From Pilatotrama ljubarskyi (lineage: Eukaryota; Basidiomycota; Agaricomycetes; Polyporales; Polyporaceae): a stretch of DNA of 26,391 bases. Under the pieces are notes generated by a model. The model was not told where the DNA came from, did not search any database, and was given only the letters and a program-made list of their open reading frames with translations. A program made the translations under genes and the position numbers. Position 1 is the stretch's first letter. Each line of letters begins with the position of its first letter. This document shows, in pieces, positions 1 through 11,241 of the stretch. The stretch is taken from NCBI GenBank assembly GCA_022385805.1, contig MU277822.1, positions 1-26,391 of the forward strand, written 5' to 3'.

Positions 1-1179
1 TTTTCTCTCCAAGCTCTGATACTGCACACGCGGCCCTTCTTGCCATTTCTTACGGACTCCACTGCACAGTATGCGTGGTCACCACCGTCACGTTGGATGA
101 TTGGGTTTCTCTATGTTTCCTCTTTCATTGATGAACGTCACGATGGCGAGATATCTGTAATACGCTACTGTGCAGACCACAGCATATAGTGTACGCATAC
201 TGTACGTTCTCGCAGTCGCTTCAGCAATCTAGCTCGCATGATTCCCCTGATGGGCTCGACAAGCCTTCTTCCTGTCGACTTCAATCACGCACATTTCAGT
301 ACATACTCGAGTAGTAAGTACACAGTGGCACACCGCGCACAGCAGATCCCCATGCATCCTGGATCACCCTGGGGCCGCCAATCAATGATCCACCTCGCAA
401 TTCAGTATAGCTTCAGTTGGCGTCTGTTTCACGAGGGTACACAGCGCCCGCACGAGATTGACGTGATGCTCCTGCTGCACTGCAGCAGAGCGACGTAGCA
501 CAGTTGCCAACCATCACATCCGCAGATCCATCATCCCACAAAGTCACCGTCTGCTACAGCTACAGCGTCCCGACGTGCGGCCCGGTGGGACTCAAGGGGA
601 AGATGGCAACGGAGGTCGCGCTGATCCCGGAAGTAAATCGTGTCCCTGGCTCCTCTTGCAAACGACCTCTTAGGTCCGCTGCTCCTCAAACGCTGCGGGC
701 TGCTTCGTTTCTCTTCGTTCGTCTCTGGGCTGGCCTATTCTTCGTCTGCGGGTACAGCAAATACGTGGGTTTCTTCTGCGATTGCTGGAAGGCGCATAAC
801 CGCTTAGGAGTGCTCGCCGGACGCGTGCAATTATCCTCTCGCAGTTCACTCACGATCCCGCTGGGCGGATTCTACAACAACGCCGCTTGACGAGCTTGAG
901 TACCGGCTCAAGCATATATTCGGCGGCTGTTGTAAGAGGTACGCACACTGTTGCCAATCCTGAGGACGCGCTTCAGAGCTTTCCTCGGAGCGGCCGCGCT
1001 CACGCGTCAATTGATCCTAGGCATCGCCCTCTTCACGTCTATCCCTACTATAAAGACACCTACAAGCGAATAGCGACTTCACGTGCACTCTACGCGGAGG
1101 ACCGTCAGACCTGTGCAGCTGCTGGCGGCTCCAAGACTTTCGCGCTGCACTACTATCCTGACTGCGGACGGAACTTCGT
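1..1179. other. Intergenic / upstream region, no supported gene
   Basis: No reading frame here resembles a known family, and open frames are short with mixed composition. The right part is presumably the promoter and 5' leader of the DUF6533 gene that starts at 1180. I see no RNA gene, repeat array or mobile element. Confidence 0.5.
1049..1054 (+). promoter_or_regulatory. Possible TATA box of the first DUF6533 gene
   Basis: A TATAAA hexamer lies 131 bp before the chosen ATG at 1180. The spacing fits a short 5' leader, but the hexamer alone is weak evidence. Confidence 0.35.
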
Positions 1180-2969
1180 ATGTCTCAACCTGATCCATAT
1201 CAGCACCTCTGGCCGGTGTTGCGCGATGCGGACGTGTGAGTGTTCTTCCGTATCGCAGTAGTGTCTCGTTCCTGACGCGCTATCTCGCAAGCTCCTTCTT
1301 CATACTCTGCGCGGGCACAAGTGAGTGTTTCAGACCCCTCGGTGGATGTGAGGTTACTTCGTTGCGCGCGGGCTGATTCTATGCGCAAGCATTGGCGTTT
1401 TACGAGCACCTCATCACCATCCGGCTCGAGGTGCAACAGATATGGAAGCGCGACTTGTCCGGGGCAACGCTGCTCTTCATCATGACGCGCTACATCATGC
1501 TCCTCAACCGCATATTCGCCATCGTCGGTATGTATCTTATTAGTGATCTCGCGGTGAGCCCCTCATGTTCTGTCGATTACATGCGCTGCTGCTGATCTTG
1601 TCCCTAGAGGTACGAGTATCTGCTAGGAAGCGATGGAATGAGTAGCTGACGGGCTATGTCCAGCTGTAATACGGTGCTCTGGCTACAAGCTATCACAACA
1701 TCTGCACTCATTACTGTCATGTCTGGTCTGTCACCCTTGTTCCCTGCCTCCTCATCGTCCATGCCACTAATAGAGACCTAGCCATTGGCGCCGTTCGGGT
1801 ATTCGCTCTGTGGGGTCGCGACTATCGTCTACTAGCAATCCTGATGCTAGCCGGCATGTTCCCCGCGTTCGCAAATCTGGTCAGTCCGGTACCTCAACAG
1901 TGGCCTAGCACCTATCATTGAAGTGACCCTATCTGGCAGTTCTTCCGTGGCGCTTCGTCCGCATACATCGTGCCTACGAGGATCTACTCTTGCCAGCTGG
2001 CTCCGACATCTATGAGCGCACAGGCCTACAAAGCGTGAGTGCGCCTCTCCTCCTCTCAGCGCCCGTCATGCTGATTTGCGCCGCAGCCGTACGTCTTCAC
2101 ACCTCTGTGTTTCGTGAGTGTAATGAACGCCAGCACCCCTTGGCAGTGTCCATGGTAACTCGAGCCGTCGCGATCGTCTCGGATGGCCTTGTGGTCGTCC
2201 TGACGTGGATGAAGACGTATAAGGTGTACAAGCTCACGCGGAGGATCCGTTTCCGGGCGGACTACTCTGCGCTCATTTTGCGTGACGGTGCGTCCTGCTC
2301 GCTGTACTTACCTTTCTTCGATCGAAATTGGTTGCTGAGACTGTACATAGGTGCTATCTACTTCTTGTAAGCCTCCCAGCAAGAGCCGGCGTTTTCTCTA
2401 CGGCCGCTGACGATCCACGTAGGGCGATCGCCATACTCAACTTCGTGGCGATCATGTACATCGCGACTACGGTGAGGAGCATCACACACCCACATACGGA
2501 CCGCAGCACGCTCATCACCGCGTCGTCGCAGGGCACGAACCTGCTGAACGACTTCACAGTCACGTACGTTCCTCTTCCCTTTCTCGCGCTCGACTCATGT
2601 AGCGTGAGGTGACTAACTACGGGACACGCATGGCCACGCAGGCTGAGCGCGATCCTCATGGCGCGCTTCCTGCTCAACCTCCGCGACCAGCGCGCGCGCA
2701 TCGAGGACATGTCTTCCTTCGCGCTCGACACCGTCTCATGCTCCTCATCTTGCACCCCTCCGCCGCTCTCCTCGCTGCGCTTCAACTCTGGCATGTTCGA
2801 TACCATGGGCGGCACGCTGAGCGTCGGTTCCAATACGGGGACGGACGAAGGTGGGGAGGATGGCGCGGGAGACGATGAGGGGAGCGAGGCGACGTGCGTG
2901 GGGTCGGTCGAGGATCTGCATAGCGAGAAGATGAAGGTGGCGTCGGACGGGGCGGGCGCTTGGGCTTAG
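1180..2969 (+). CDS. DUF6533-domain multi-pass membrane protein (copy A), spliced; possible phase breaks
   Basis: Probable integral membrane protein of the large Agaricomycete DUF6533 family; function unknown. Traced exons are 1180-1235, 1259-1320, 1390-1527, 1664-1725, 1782-1879, 1940-2034, 2087-2287, 2351-2366, 2423-2471, 2532-2563 and 2642-2969. Family signatures in order are FYEHLITIRLEVQQIWKR (DUF6533 core), CNTVLWLQA, VRVFALWGRDYR, VTRAVAIVSDGLVVVLTWMK, ALILRDG and ILMARFLLNLRDQ, followed by an acidic, Gly/Ser-rich cytoplasmic-type tail. Hydrophobic stretches between them fit about seven membrane segments. Three junctions are unsatisfactory. The first intron would be only 23 nt (1236-1258). 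The junctions 1527/1664 and 2034/2087 are each one nucleotide out of phase with strong splice sites. Either some introns are misplaced or the gene carries frameshifts. The start is the first ATG giving a plausible N-terminus. Family call is firm; the exact model is not. Confidence 0.68.
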
Positions 2970-3816
2970 TCGCAGTGTGCGACGCTCAGAGACGATGTGA
3001 GTGTCGACATGCCAGCTTGTCTATGTCAGGAAGCATGTGTGTTGTGCGTGATGGCAGATTGTATTTTATAGCCGGCATGTAGAGGTTATGCTACAGAGCG
3101 CATCAAGATCTATCGCTCGTGTGCAAGTCCCGCTGCCGCCGCTCTTTGTTCTGCTGTCCAAAACTGGATAAGAGGAGTGCCGAAGGACAGATACAGTGTT
3201 CCAACGCTTCCTGTCAGATATGTCAACCCTGAGGGTAGTTGATGGAATACTACGGTGAACAACGTCAGATGCTACCATCATCCTGACCTCCTCGTGGTTG
3301 CCAGGCAATGTCAGCTTCAACTCTTCGCAGTATAGCTCCGCAAACAAAGGTCATCGTTAGATGTAGCAGGGATTGAGCACATAGCAGAAGATAGGTTCTC
3401 TTTCGACCCCAGCACATTGATACCGATAGCTCTGTCCTGACTCCTGGCAAGACGAGGTGACAGAAGGGCCTGCGGGAAGTTGTCTCCGGGCTCATATCAT
3501 GCTCCACGATGGCGGAGTGCATCTCAGCTGCGGATGATCTTATCAGATACATGGGACCTCCGGAGGAGCAGGCGTACCAGTTCGTCGGCCAGAGATGGAC
3601 GTTGAAGGCAAGATTCGCAGGCGCCCATAAATGGGTTGGCGGTGAGTACACGCGTAGCAGCGGCAACTGCAGGCGCTTAGCAGCCTCCCTCCTACCTCTT
3701 ACTCAATTATCGCTCTGTCTGCCTCACTCGGCTTTTCGTTCTGCTCTTGTTTATGACCGACACGTTTCGACCCACAAAAGCGCAACGACAACTGCCAGGA
3801 CGAGGAGCTCAGCATC
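2970..3816. other. Intergenic region between DUF6533 copy A and LRR gene
   Basis: About 850 bp without a recognisable gene. It should hold the 3' end of the upstream transcript and the promoter and leader of the LRR gene. An open stretch from 3509 ending at a GTGAGT near 3642 could be a 5' leader exon, but it resembles no protein I know. Confidence 0.45.
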
Positions 3817-5649
3817 ATGGACGCTTTTATGCTCAATGGGTTCAATCAGCATGTTCCAATTCGCCGGACAGCGGCGCCGAAGGTCTCTCTTGCTGCCCGG
3901 AGCCATATCGAGAGCATGGACGCAGGGCTGAAGTCTGTAGCAGGTATGTCTTGGCCATGTGGACTGTCTTGCAGGTCGCTCATCGAAGCTTCAGGGGCCC
4001 AGGACGTCATCAAGGACATGCTCTCGCGACGATCCGTCACGAAGCTCATCCTGGGGCACAACTTCCTCGGCGACGAGGGCTGCGAAGAGCTCTTTGGCTT
4101 CCTATCCTCGGAAGCCGGCCGGAAATATAAGATTGCAGAGATCAGCCTCAACTCGAACGGCATCGGCAACCGCGGGCTACTCGCCATCAGTCGTTACCTC
4201 CGCGATAACACTACCGTGAAGGAGCTATTCCTCCAGAATGTAAGTACTCCTTCTCCAGTCTCTTCCGTATGCTCCCTCTGCACCCTTGGCTGCCCTCCCC
4301 ATGGATGAATATATTCGGGGCGGCCTCGTTTAACTCCAATGTGCCGTCGCCTGAACGGCGCCTTGTCGGAGAACATCTTCATGCCGTGCGTTGGTTCTTG
4401 TCCATCGTCGGGTGCGGGATTATGACATGCTGGCCTCATGTGTTTCGCGCAGCGTGGGCTTGATTCAGCTATGTGCTTTTCCCTCTCTTGTGTTCGGGGT
4501 GCAGGAAATCTTCTCGTATCTGCTCGTCTGGTTCCAAGTCGCTAATGATCTTCTCAGAACGACTTTGTGGGTGACCCCAGTGTCGCCGTCGTGCTCGCCC
4601 TTGCCATCAACACCTCTCGCTTGGAGACCCTCTCTTTGGCCTCGAACCCCGCGCTCACGGATATCTTTGTGGCGCACTTCCTCCCTGTCCTCGACGCTCC
4701 CTACTTCCGGGAAGTCCATCTCTCCGTATGCGGCCTTACGGAAGGGATCGCTCAACCTCTTATTGAATACCTGACCTCGCCACGATGCCAGCTTCATGTG
4801 CTGAAGCTGAACGGTAACCAACTACGTGCCCGGGGAGTGTGGTCCATTGTCCGCTCCATTCGCCACGCCAACTACACGCTGCTGCGCATGGAACTCTACG
4901 CCACCGGCCTGTCGAGATTACCGGTCGACAGCGACGTTTCGTCATCAGACGAAGAAGACCCAAATTCCCATCCACCGAGATGGCAGGATGTCGAGAGCGA
5001 TCTGAGACGGTCATTAGCGAGGAATTTGACACTCAAGAGCCTCGTCGAGAAGGAAGCCCTGGCGCTCCTCCGGTATTCCCGGGTGCTCCTCCTACGTCCG
5101 AAGGTTCGCGATGCCCCTTCACCGTTGTCGACCGTGTCTCCCTGCTCCGAGTCTTGCTCTTGCGTCCAGATGTCCACCAACACACTCTTCTCCTCCATCG
5201 GTCAACCATATCCGCTATCCGCTGTATCCTCCCCACCTGGCTCTTATTTCCCGTTCACCCGCTTGCCCACCGAGCTGCAGCTCCACATCCTCTCATTCCT
5301 GGCGCCGATCCTCTCGAACGCCCAACGTCTCCGAATCTTCACCTATGCGTCCTCACCTTCCACCCTCCCGACTCTTCTCCCGTGCCTTAGCAACGGCGGA
5401 TGCATTCCAGATCCTGCGAGTCCGCAGTTCACCATGGGCGGCCCCGCCGCTGGTGGATTCGGCTTGAGCACGGGCATCACCCTCCGAAAGCGTGGCGGTG
5501 GTTCCGTGTCGGCGTGCGCGAACGGCAAGTGTATGGGTGCGGGGAACAGCGTACTCTGTAGGCGGGAGGCTGAACGGTCGCAGTGGCTCGCATCCGTGCG
5601 GTGTACTGCGTTTGAGCTGGAGGATGAGGAGACGGAGCGACAGGATTGA
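3817..5649 (+). CDS. Leucine-rich-repeat (RNI/RanGAP-like) protein with F-box-like C-terminal helix
   Basis: Two exons, 3817-4239 and 4558-5649, joined in phase 0 (donor GTAAGT, acceptor TTCTCAG), give about 504 aa. Residues roughly 60-260 carry ribonuclease-inhibitor-type leucine-rich repeats of the LxLxxNxLGDEG kind: VTKLILGHNFLGDEG, EISLNSNGIGNRG, LETLSLASNPAL, LHVLKLNGNQLRARG. These normally form a curved protein-binding surface. Around residue 375 is LPTELQLHILSFL, which looks like an F-box core, followed by a Gly-rich tail containing CANGKCMGAGNSVLCR. The protein resembles an uncharacterised LRR family I recall from many Basidiomycota. The intron is 318 nt, about five times the local norm. 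A GTATGT at 3944 followed by a TTGCAG at 3974 is read through, because removing those 31 nt breaks the frame. The exact cellular role is unknown; ubiquitin ligase adaptor is only a guess. Confidence 0.8.
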
Positions 5650-6041
5650 TGTCGGGATTGGGCTTGTTGTGGACGGACTGTGGGGCGGGTTCGCTGCGCG
5701 GTTTGCGGTTTCGTTGACTGTGTATGATACGATATGGAGCGGACACCCTATGTAATATCACTCTGTACTATGGAACTATGTATGAATACCTGGAATATCT
5801 TCGGAGGCGCCTGCTGGCCTCATATTCAGCCCGCCGTCGCTATTCAAATGATTCGCAGCTGCATCATGCACCTACGGAGGTGGCTGGACTTCGCGCATTT
5901 TCCCGGCGCGCTCGCGGGCGTCTCTTTTATTGCACGGTTGGCTCTCGACCACCACCACCCGCTCTACTTTGTCCGTCTTTCTATCAGGCTAGGACTCGCG
6001 ACTGCTCGCGCAATCTCTATCCTTGCGGCCTCTGTGGCCCA
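5650..6041. other. Intergenic region upstream of TFIIE alpha gene
   Basis: Short spacer between two genes on the same strand. It must contain the 3' end of the LRR transcript and the promoter of the TFIIE gene. No TATA box or other site stands out. Confidence 0.45.
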
Positions 6042-7838
6042 ATGGCGTCAGGCCTGTCGAAGGACGAGCAAGAGACCCTACGTCTTCTAGTGCAACATGT
6101 TTCCCGGGCGTTCTACGAACCCAAGTTCACTGTTGTCATGGACCAGCTCGTCCGTCATCCTGTGTAAGTATTAGCGTGGTCATAGAGGGGCGGAAGATCC
6201 TCTTGTGTGGCCTCAGGTGGTGGCTGGTCGTTGACTTGTGTGTCGTGTGGCGGGGGGTAGTCCTGAGAATGCCTGATTACTCATGCGCCACAGTCTCAAG
6301 GATGACGATCTGGCTGGCCGGATGGGCTTGCAGCTCAAGGAGCTGAACAAGATCATGGCGACGCTGGAGGGCCACAAGCTGGTGCGAATGTACGTCCCTC
6401 CCGGTTCTCGTAGCACGAGCGTGATCGGACCCGTCTGCTTCCCTCCAGATACCGCCAAAACGAGCTGAAGGAGGGCGCGCAGCGCTCGGTCGGCCGCCAG
6501 TACTTCTACATCGACTACCAAAGCTTCTGCAACGTCGTGAAGTGGCGCATGGCGGAGATGCGGCGCATCATCGACCAAGGCCTCCGGAACGAGCTCGACA
6601 GCAAGGGCTACATCTGCCCGCAGTGCCACAAGTCGTTCCAGCCGCTCGAGGTCGACCGCCTGATCAACTTCGCGCTGGGTACCTTCAACTGCGACATCTG
6701 CGGCGCCGAGCTCGTGGACAACGAGAACGCCGAGAACGTCGTTGGCAGTCAGGACCGCATGCAGCGATTCAACAGGCAGATGCGCTTCATTCTGGAAGGG
6801 CTGCGCAAGACTGAGGATATGGTGCTTCCTGCGTACGCTCCTTCTTGCGGTGTTATCCTAGCTGTGTCTGACTCCCCTGATAGCTTCGACGTCGCGCTCT
6901 GGATCAAGAATCATCTTGCCGAGCAGGAGCGCGCAAAAGCGGCTGCGCGAGATGGCGGACTCAAAATCGCCGGTTCCTCAGGGGAGGGCCGCCAGGGCGA
7001 CACCATCGGCGTCGTTCTGTCCGTGGACAAGGACGAGGAGACGGCTCGTCTTGAGCGCGAACGAGAAGCTGCAGCGAAACGGCAGCAGAACTCCTTGCCA
7101 GCATGGCATCTGCAGAGTACAATCTCGGGCGACCTCACTGCCCTGGGTATCAAGGAGAGCGCGCGAGCAGAGGCCGGGGCGGACGCGAACCGCCTCCCGA
7201 GCTCCAACGACGCGATATTGAGGGGGCTTGGCGCGGCGAAGGGCCCGCCACCACTCACAAATGGCGAGGATGTGAAACCTACGATTTTGCAGCCTGACGA
7301 AGCTGAATGTACGTGATGCACGTACTTCTGGCCTGCCCGAAGTCATGACTGATGACCAGTAGACTATGACCATTACTATGCCTCTTTGGCAGCGTCAGCC
7401 ACACCTTCGGGAGAGCCCACGCCTGGCATGAGTGAGTTTGGCGAGGAGGAGGATGTGAAGCCGTCAGTCGAGTATCTGGACTCGCTGAACGAGCACCGGA
7501 AACGGTCCCGATCACGAGACGACGTGGGTACTGGGGGTAGCACCCCGAAGATACCGCGGATAGACGGGTTCGCCGATGCGGCGGAGACGGAGACGGCAGT
7601 CTACACCAACGGGGTCGAAGCTGAAGCTCCACTGACGAACGGTGATGCAGGGGAAGATGACCCGATCGTCTATGGTAAGCCTTGGTGGTTAATCCCTCAT
7701 TCCTCGCCTTGCTAATCACAGCGCCTCGCAGTGAACGGAGAGCCCGTTCCGCTCTCACAGGTGACGGAAGAGCACCAGGAGGCGATGACGCCGGAGGAGT
7801 ACACGGCATACTATGAAGTGCTGAGTTCGCGCTCATAG
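6042..7838 (+). CDS. tfa1: Transcription initiation factor IIE, alpha subunit
   Basis: Large subunit of TFIIE, the RNA polymerase II general factor that enters the pre-initiation complex before TFIIH and helps open promoter DNA in the nucleus. Six exons keep phase throughout: 6042-6163, 6294-6389, 6449-6832, 6884-7308, 7363-7674 and 7732-7838, giving 481 aa, close to fungal TFIIE alpha size. Residues about 8-110 form the TFE/IIE alpha winged helix (LRLLVQHV, LKDDDLAGRMGLQLKELNK, YFYIDYQSF). A four-cysteine zinc ribbon follows, with CPQC at 129-132 and CDIC at 154-157. Then come a charged coiled region rich in Glu/Arg, a low-complexity acidic stretch, and the conserved end VTEEHQEAMTPEEYTAYYEV. 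The intron at 6833-6883 is 51 nt and also open in frame, so its retention would not stop translation. All key residues are present. Confidence 0.95.
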
Positions 7839-8637
7839 CAGGATGCGCCGGCCCGGTTGGCTTGGCGAGCGCAGATGGACATTTGCACGGATGCGCGACG
7901 TGTGATGTACCATTAGAACAAGTATTGTATCATCAACTCAATATCGTTAGCACCGCAGACTAATGCAACAGATTTTATCACATCCGGCCTGTAGGCCTGA
8001 GGCCTCGGACCTACGCGATGGCCACGAATCAGAAATATCGCTTGTGCTGAGCTCGTTATAGCAGTCAGTTTCGGTCGGTGAGTGATTGCTTCTCCTCTGC
8101 TTCGCTATCCCTTTACTCTCCTTTCTAGGTCGCATTCAGCGGCCTTTTCCAGACAGTACGCTGAGGGGAAACCCCGGTGGGAGGCTCCGTCCTGGATGTA
8201 ACTAGCATCCTCTGCGTGCAGTTAGCCGCGAAGGACGATCGGTAGAGCATCCATCAGCTCCGACATGGCTGAAAGAGCGACACATACAGTGAAGGTCACC
8301 ACTTATGTCGTCTTGACAGTGTCGACTTCGAATCTAAAGAGCGACATCGTCTCATTTCCTCGATTCTGGGGACGATGCTGCAGGCAAATAATGCACGGCA
8401 GCGACTCTGAGACTTGGCGCGCCCATGTCCCCTTGTTACATGCTATTTCTTACGTGTTCGGGACGAAGCTACTCGCCGTACCATGTCCTTCCACAGGCTT
8501 CCAGCCTGGATCCGCCAGTGAATGTGCATGTGAGCTATGACGCATCGTATCGAAGAAGGTGCTGCCTAGGTATATAAAGCGCGGGCCGTTCTCATAGCAC
8601 TCGTCTCACGTTTGCCTGCATTCCGCACCAGGCCAGT
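7839..8637. other. Intergenic region upstream of SDR gene
   Basis: About 800 bp. No coding region could be supported. It contains the TFIIE 3' end and the SDR promoter with its TATA box. Nothing else recognisable was seen. Confidence 0.5.
8571..8577 (+). promoter_or_regulatory. TATA box of the SDR gene
   Basis: TATATAA sits 67 bp before the ATG at 8638, followed by a pyrimidine-rich CTCGTCTCACG stretch near the expected transcription start. This is a good core promoter arrangement and suggests a regulated, TATA-dependent gene. Confidence 0.65.
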
Positions 8638-9943
8638 ATGGCGGACGCTATCCTCGAATCGCTTACCGCAGGCAACCTTTTCGACCTCACCGGCGTCGTC
8701 GCCGTCGTTACTGGCGGAGGAACTGTATGTACTGCAGATGCCGCGGGGGGCGTAGTACGTAACATCTCACTGGGATTACAGGGAATTGGCCTCATGATAA
8801 GCACTACTCTGCTTGCAAACGGTGCAAGCAGTGTCTACATCATCGGTCCCAAACAGGAGGATCTCGATAGGTAAGAGAATCGGCGGGAAGTCCATGTCTG
8901 TCCTGTTGAACTTTCATTGTACAGGATCGCACAGGTGTATAACGACGCGGCCGAGAAGAACAAGAAGCCTGGGCGTATGTATGGCATCCAAGGCGATGTC
9001 AGACTCAAGGTCAGTTGGTCAACTGCGTTGGTAAGATGCTTAAAAGCTTATCCTCGGGCAGTCGGAAGCATTGCGGCTGGCCGACGAAGTCGGAAAGCGG
9101 GAGAAGCACGTCACCGTGCTCTTCAACAATGCAGGGTTAGTCGACTGGTCGAGTGCAGCAGTGCGGCATGTTCCGTCCAAAGTGCTGATCTGCGCTCTGT
9201 ACAGTATCACTTCCGGGTCGTTCAAGAAACCGACAGAGCAATCGGCAGCAGCATACCGGAAGGCTTATTTCGACGAAATACCTGAGGAGGCCTTCGAGCA
9301 GAACCACAAGACGAATGCGGTCGGCCCTTACTGGCTCACCTTCGCCTTCCTACCACTGCTCGAGAAGTGGAAGGAGAGCCCGGGAGCTGCGCGGTTCGCA
9401 CCTCAGATCGTCATGACGTCCAGTATGAACGGCTGGACAAAGGTTTGCGTCTGTGCTCTGACGAGCTCAAAGACGCTCATCTCTCTCTATGTCTAGGACC
9501 CTGCGACGTCCGGATTTTCGTTCCCTTATATGTTCTCCAAGTCAGCAATCGGGCATGCCACAGCGTCTCTGGCGCATGAGCTGCTGCCTCTCGGCATTCG
9601 AGTGAACGGCATCGCCCCCGGCCTGTTCATCACTGAGATGTCGTCTCCAGGAACCATGGACGCGACTGGCCAGTCCAGGCTTCCACCAGACCGGTTGTTT
9701 GCCTTCGATGTGCCGCTGTCACGTCCTGTAGAGCCCGGGGCCCAGCGCGCAGGGACGAACAAGGACATGGGCGCCTTGGTCTTGTTCCTAGTCGCGAATT
9801 GGTTTGTCGACGGGGAGACTGTTCTCATCGACGGAGGGGTGAGTGCCCTCCTTCCTTGCTCTTTCGGTGACCGTGCGCTTTCGGAGCTCATGTTGATCTG
9901 ACTGCTTCCCCAGACGCTGTTGAAGCACCCCTCGTCGTATTGA
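8638..9943 (+). CDS. Short-chain dehydrogenase/reductase (SDR), NAD(P)-dependent
   Basis: Probable cytosolic NAD(P)H-dependent oxidoreductase; substrate unknown. Seven exons in consistent phase (8638-8724, 8782-8870, 8925-9009, 9062-9135, 9205-9442, 9497-9838, 9914-9943) give 314 aa. The Rossmann cofactor motif TGGGTGIG is at residues 25-32 and is split by the first intron. NNAG follows at 109-112. The catalytic serine lies in TSSMNGW (about 184-185) and the YxxxK pair is Y202 and K206 in YMFSK, followed by the usual IRVNGIAPGLFITEM. The protein ends with the common SDR close DGG plus a short tail encoded by a 30-nt last exon. Serine-to-tyrosine spacing is about 17 residues, a little longer than usual. 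It has its own TATA box and no partner genes nearby, so a biosynthetic cluster is not indicated. Confidence 0.93.
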
Positions 9944-11241
9944 AGACAATATGTTTACGGCCCCGAGAGTCGACGCATAGGACCAGTTGACCTCAACAGG
10001 CTTAGGATGCGACGTACGTAGGACCCTTGTCCAGCTTTTACCATTCTGGAGAGTATCGTCACCGGTGATTCCGGTGTAATTTGAGTGCTGAAACGACTCT
10101 TCGCTCGGAAGTACTTGAAGATTTGGAGGACGAGTGATCTGAGATCATCGAGACTCGTAGCACGATCGCGTCAAATCCCACTGAGATACGGCCGCATGAA
10201 GCTGGTCGCACTGACAGAGCGAGCTGTTGACCTGGCGACTGGCGACGTGGTTATGCTGGGCGCTAACTCCATGTGCACAGAATCGAATCGAATCTCAGGC
10301 TTAAGCTACTAAAGCTGCTTCTCTCTCCCAGCATCCGTCATTCCGCGCGCCGCGCCCACAACGTCTCCGGCAACTTCCAACTCATCCTTCAAGTCCAACC
10401 ATGATGGTTCGTACCTCCACCATGATGCTACCAACTCCGCCGTCTGACGAACTCTCGAAGTGAGATACAGCAGGGCACCACCCGCTGATCTGCTGATATC
10501 GGCCCTTTTACGGTCGTGGCCTCGGATTCCAAGGCTCGCCATTCGTCGACATGGCAGCCTTGCACTACTTCCGGAAGGACTTCGATGCTGGCAGTCTGAT
10601 ATCGGGGTGCCGCCAGATACATTCCCATGGCACGAAGTCGTGATAGCCCAGCACTCGGACGCAGTCCCGTAGTATCTTTGGGAGTGCGAGTGAAGAGGGT
10701 CAAATCGACATCACCTGCGGAAGATGGACGTACAAAGCATGTGGTACGTGAGTGGGTATGCACACAGCCGCCAGAAATCAAGGTGTCTTTCGCCATGAAC
10801 TGGTACGGTGGCGGGCACACGAGTGCACACCCCATATGGGTCGAGTTCTCATGACTGCATTCACAGGTTGCTATAGCCTGAGATGCCGTCGGAGAAGCGA
10901 TTCGGCGGCAATACCTGCATCCAGCAGTTGCGGTTTTCAGCGGCGGGTGGGCCTGGTGAGCGACGCATGTTGTTGCGGCGCACTGCATCGGTGGCCGGCA
11001 CTCTGGGTCGCCTTCGGGGATGCGGTCTTAAAGTAGGAGGTCGTGCAGGCGATGCGCCCGTCCTCGCCCTCCTGGTCCGCGTCCGTGCTTGCCGCCTTGT
11101 TGGAGCAGAGCGGGTACTCGGCTTCTTCGTGAGTTGTCAGTGCAGTCTGTTCTCCCGTTTGCGTCGTCCGCAGGCTGAGCCAAGCGCTGCGCGAACCAGT
11201 CCTCTTCCGTTGGCAACAGGTTTGCACTTCTTTGGCCCTTC
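9944..11241. other. Intergenic region; possible unplaced exons at its right end
   Basis: About 1.3 kb. From 9944 to 10880 I see nothing gene-like. From about 10940 to 11240 codon-like G/C periodicity appears on both strands, and this part may hold 5' exons (perhaps a signal peptide) of the glycine-rich membrane protein, or a remnant on the minus strand. I could not build a convincing model. Confidence 0.4.

Noticed and set aside
504..1261. Two overlapping plus-strand open frames before the first DUF6533 gene
   Set aside because: No family resemblance, and they run into the promoter and first exon of the DUF6533 gene in another frame.
3944..3974. Possible 31-nt intron (GTATGT...TTGCAG) in the LRR gene
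   Set aside because: Removing it breaks the frame into the conserved repeat exon, while reading through keeps it open.
6213..6629. Minus-strand open frame over the TFIIE gene
   Set aside because: Antisense to clearly conserved TFIIE alpha exons; Ala/Leu/Val-rich shadow composition.
8265..8540. Plus-strand open frame of about 91 codons before the SDR gene
   Set aside because: Random-looking translation that ends just before the SDR TATA box; better explained as promoter DNA.
10428..10988. Minus-strand open frame of about 186 codons in the SDR to membrane-protein spacer
   Set aside because: Cys/Thr/Arg-rich random-looking composition, no splice support and no recognisable motif.
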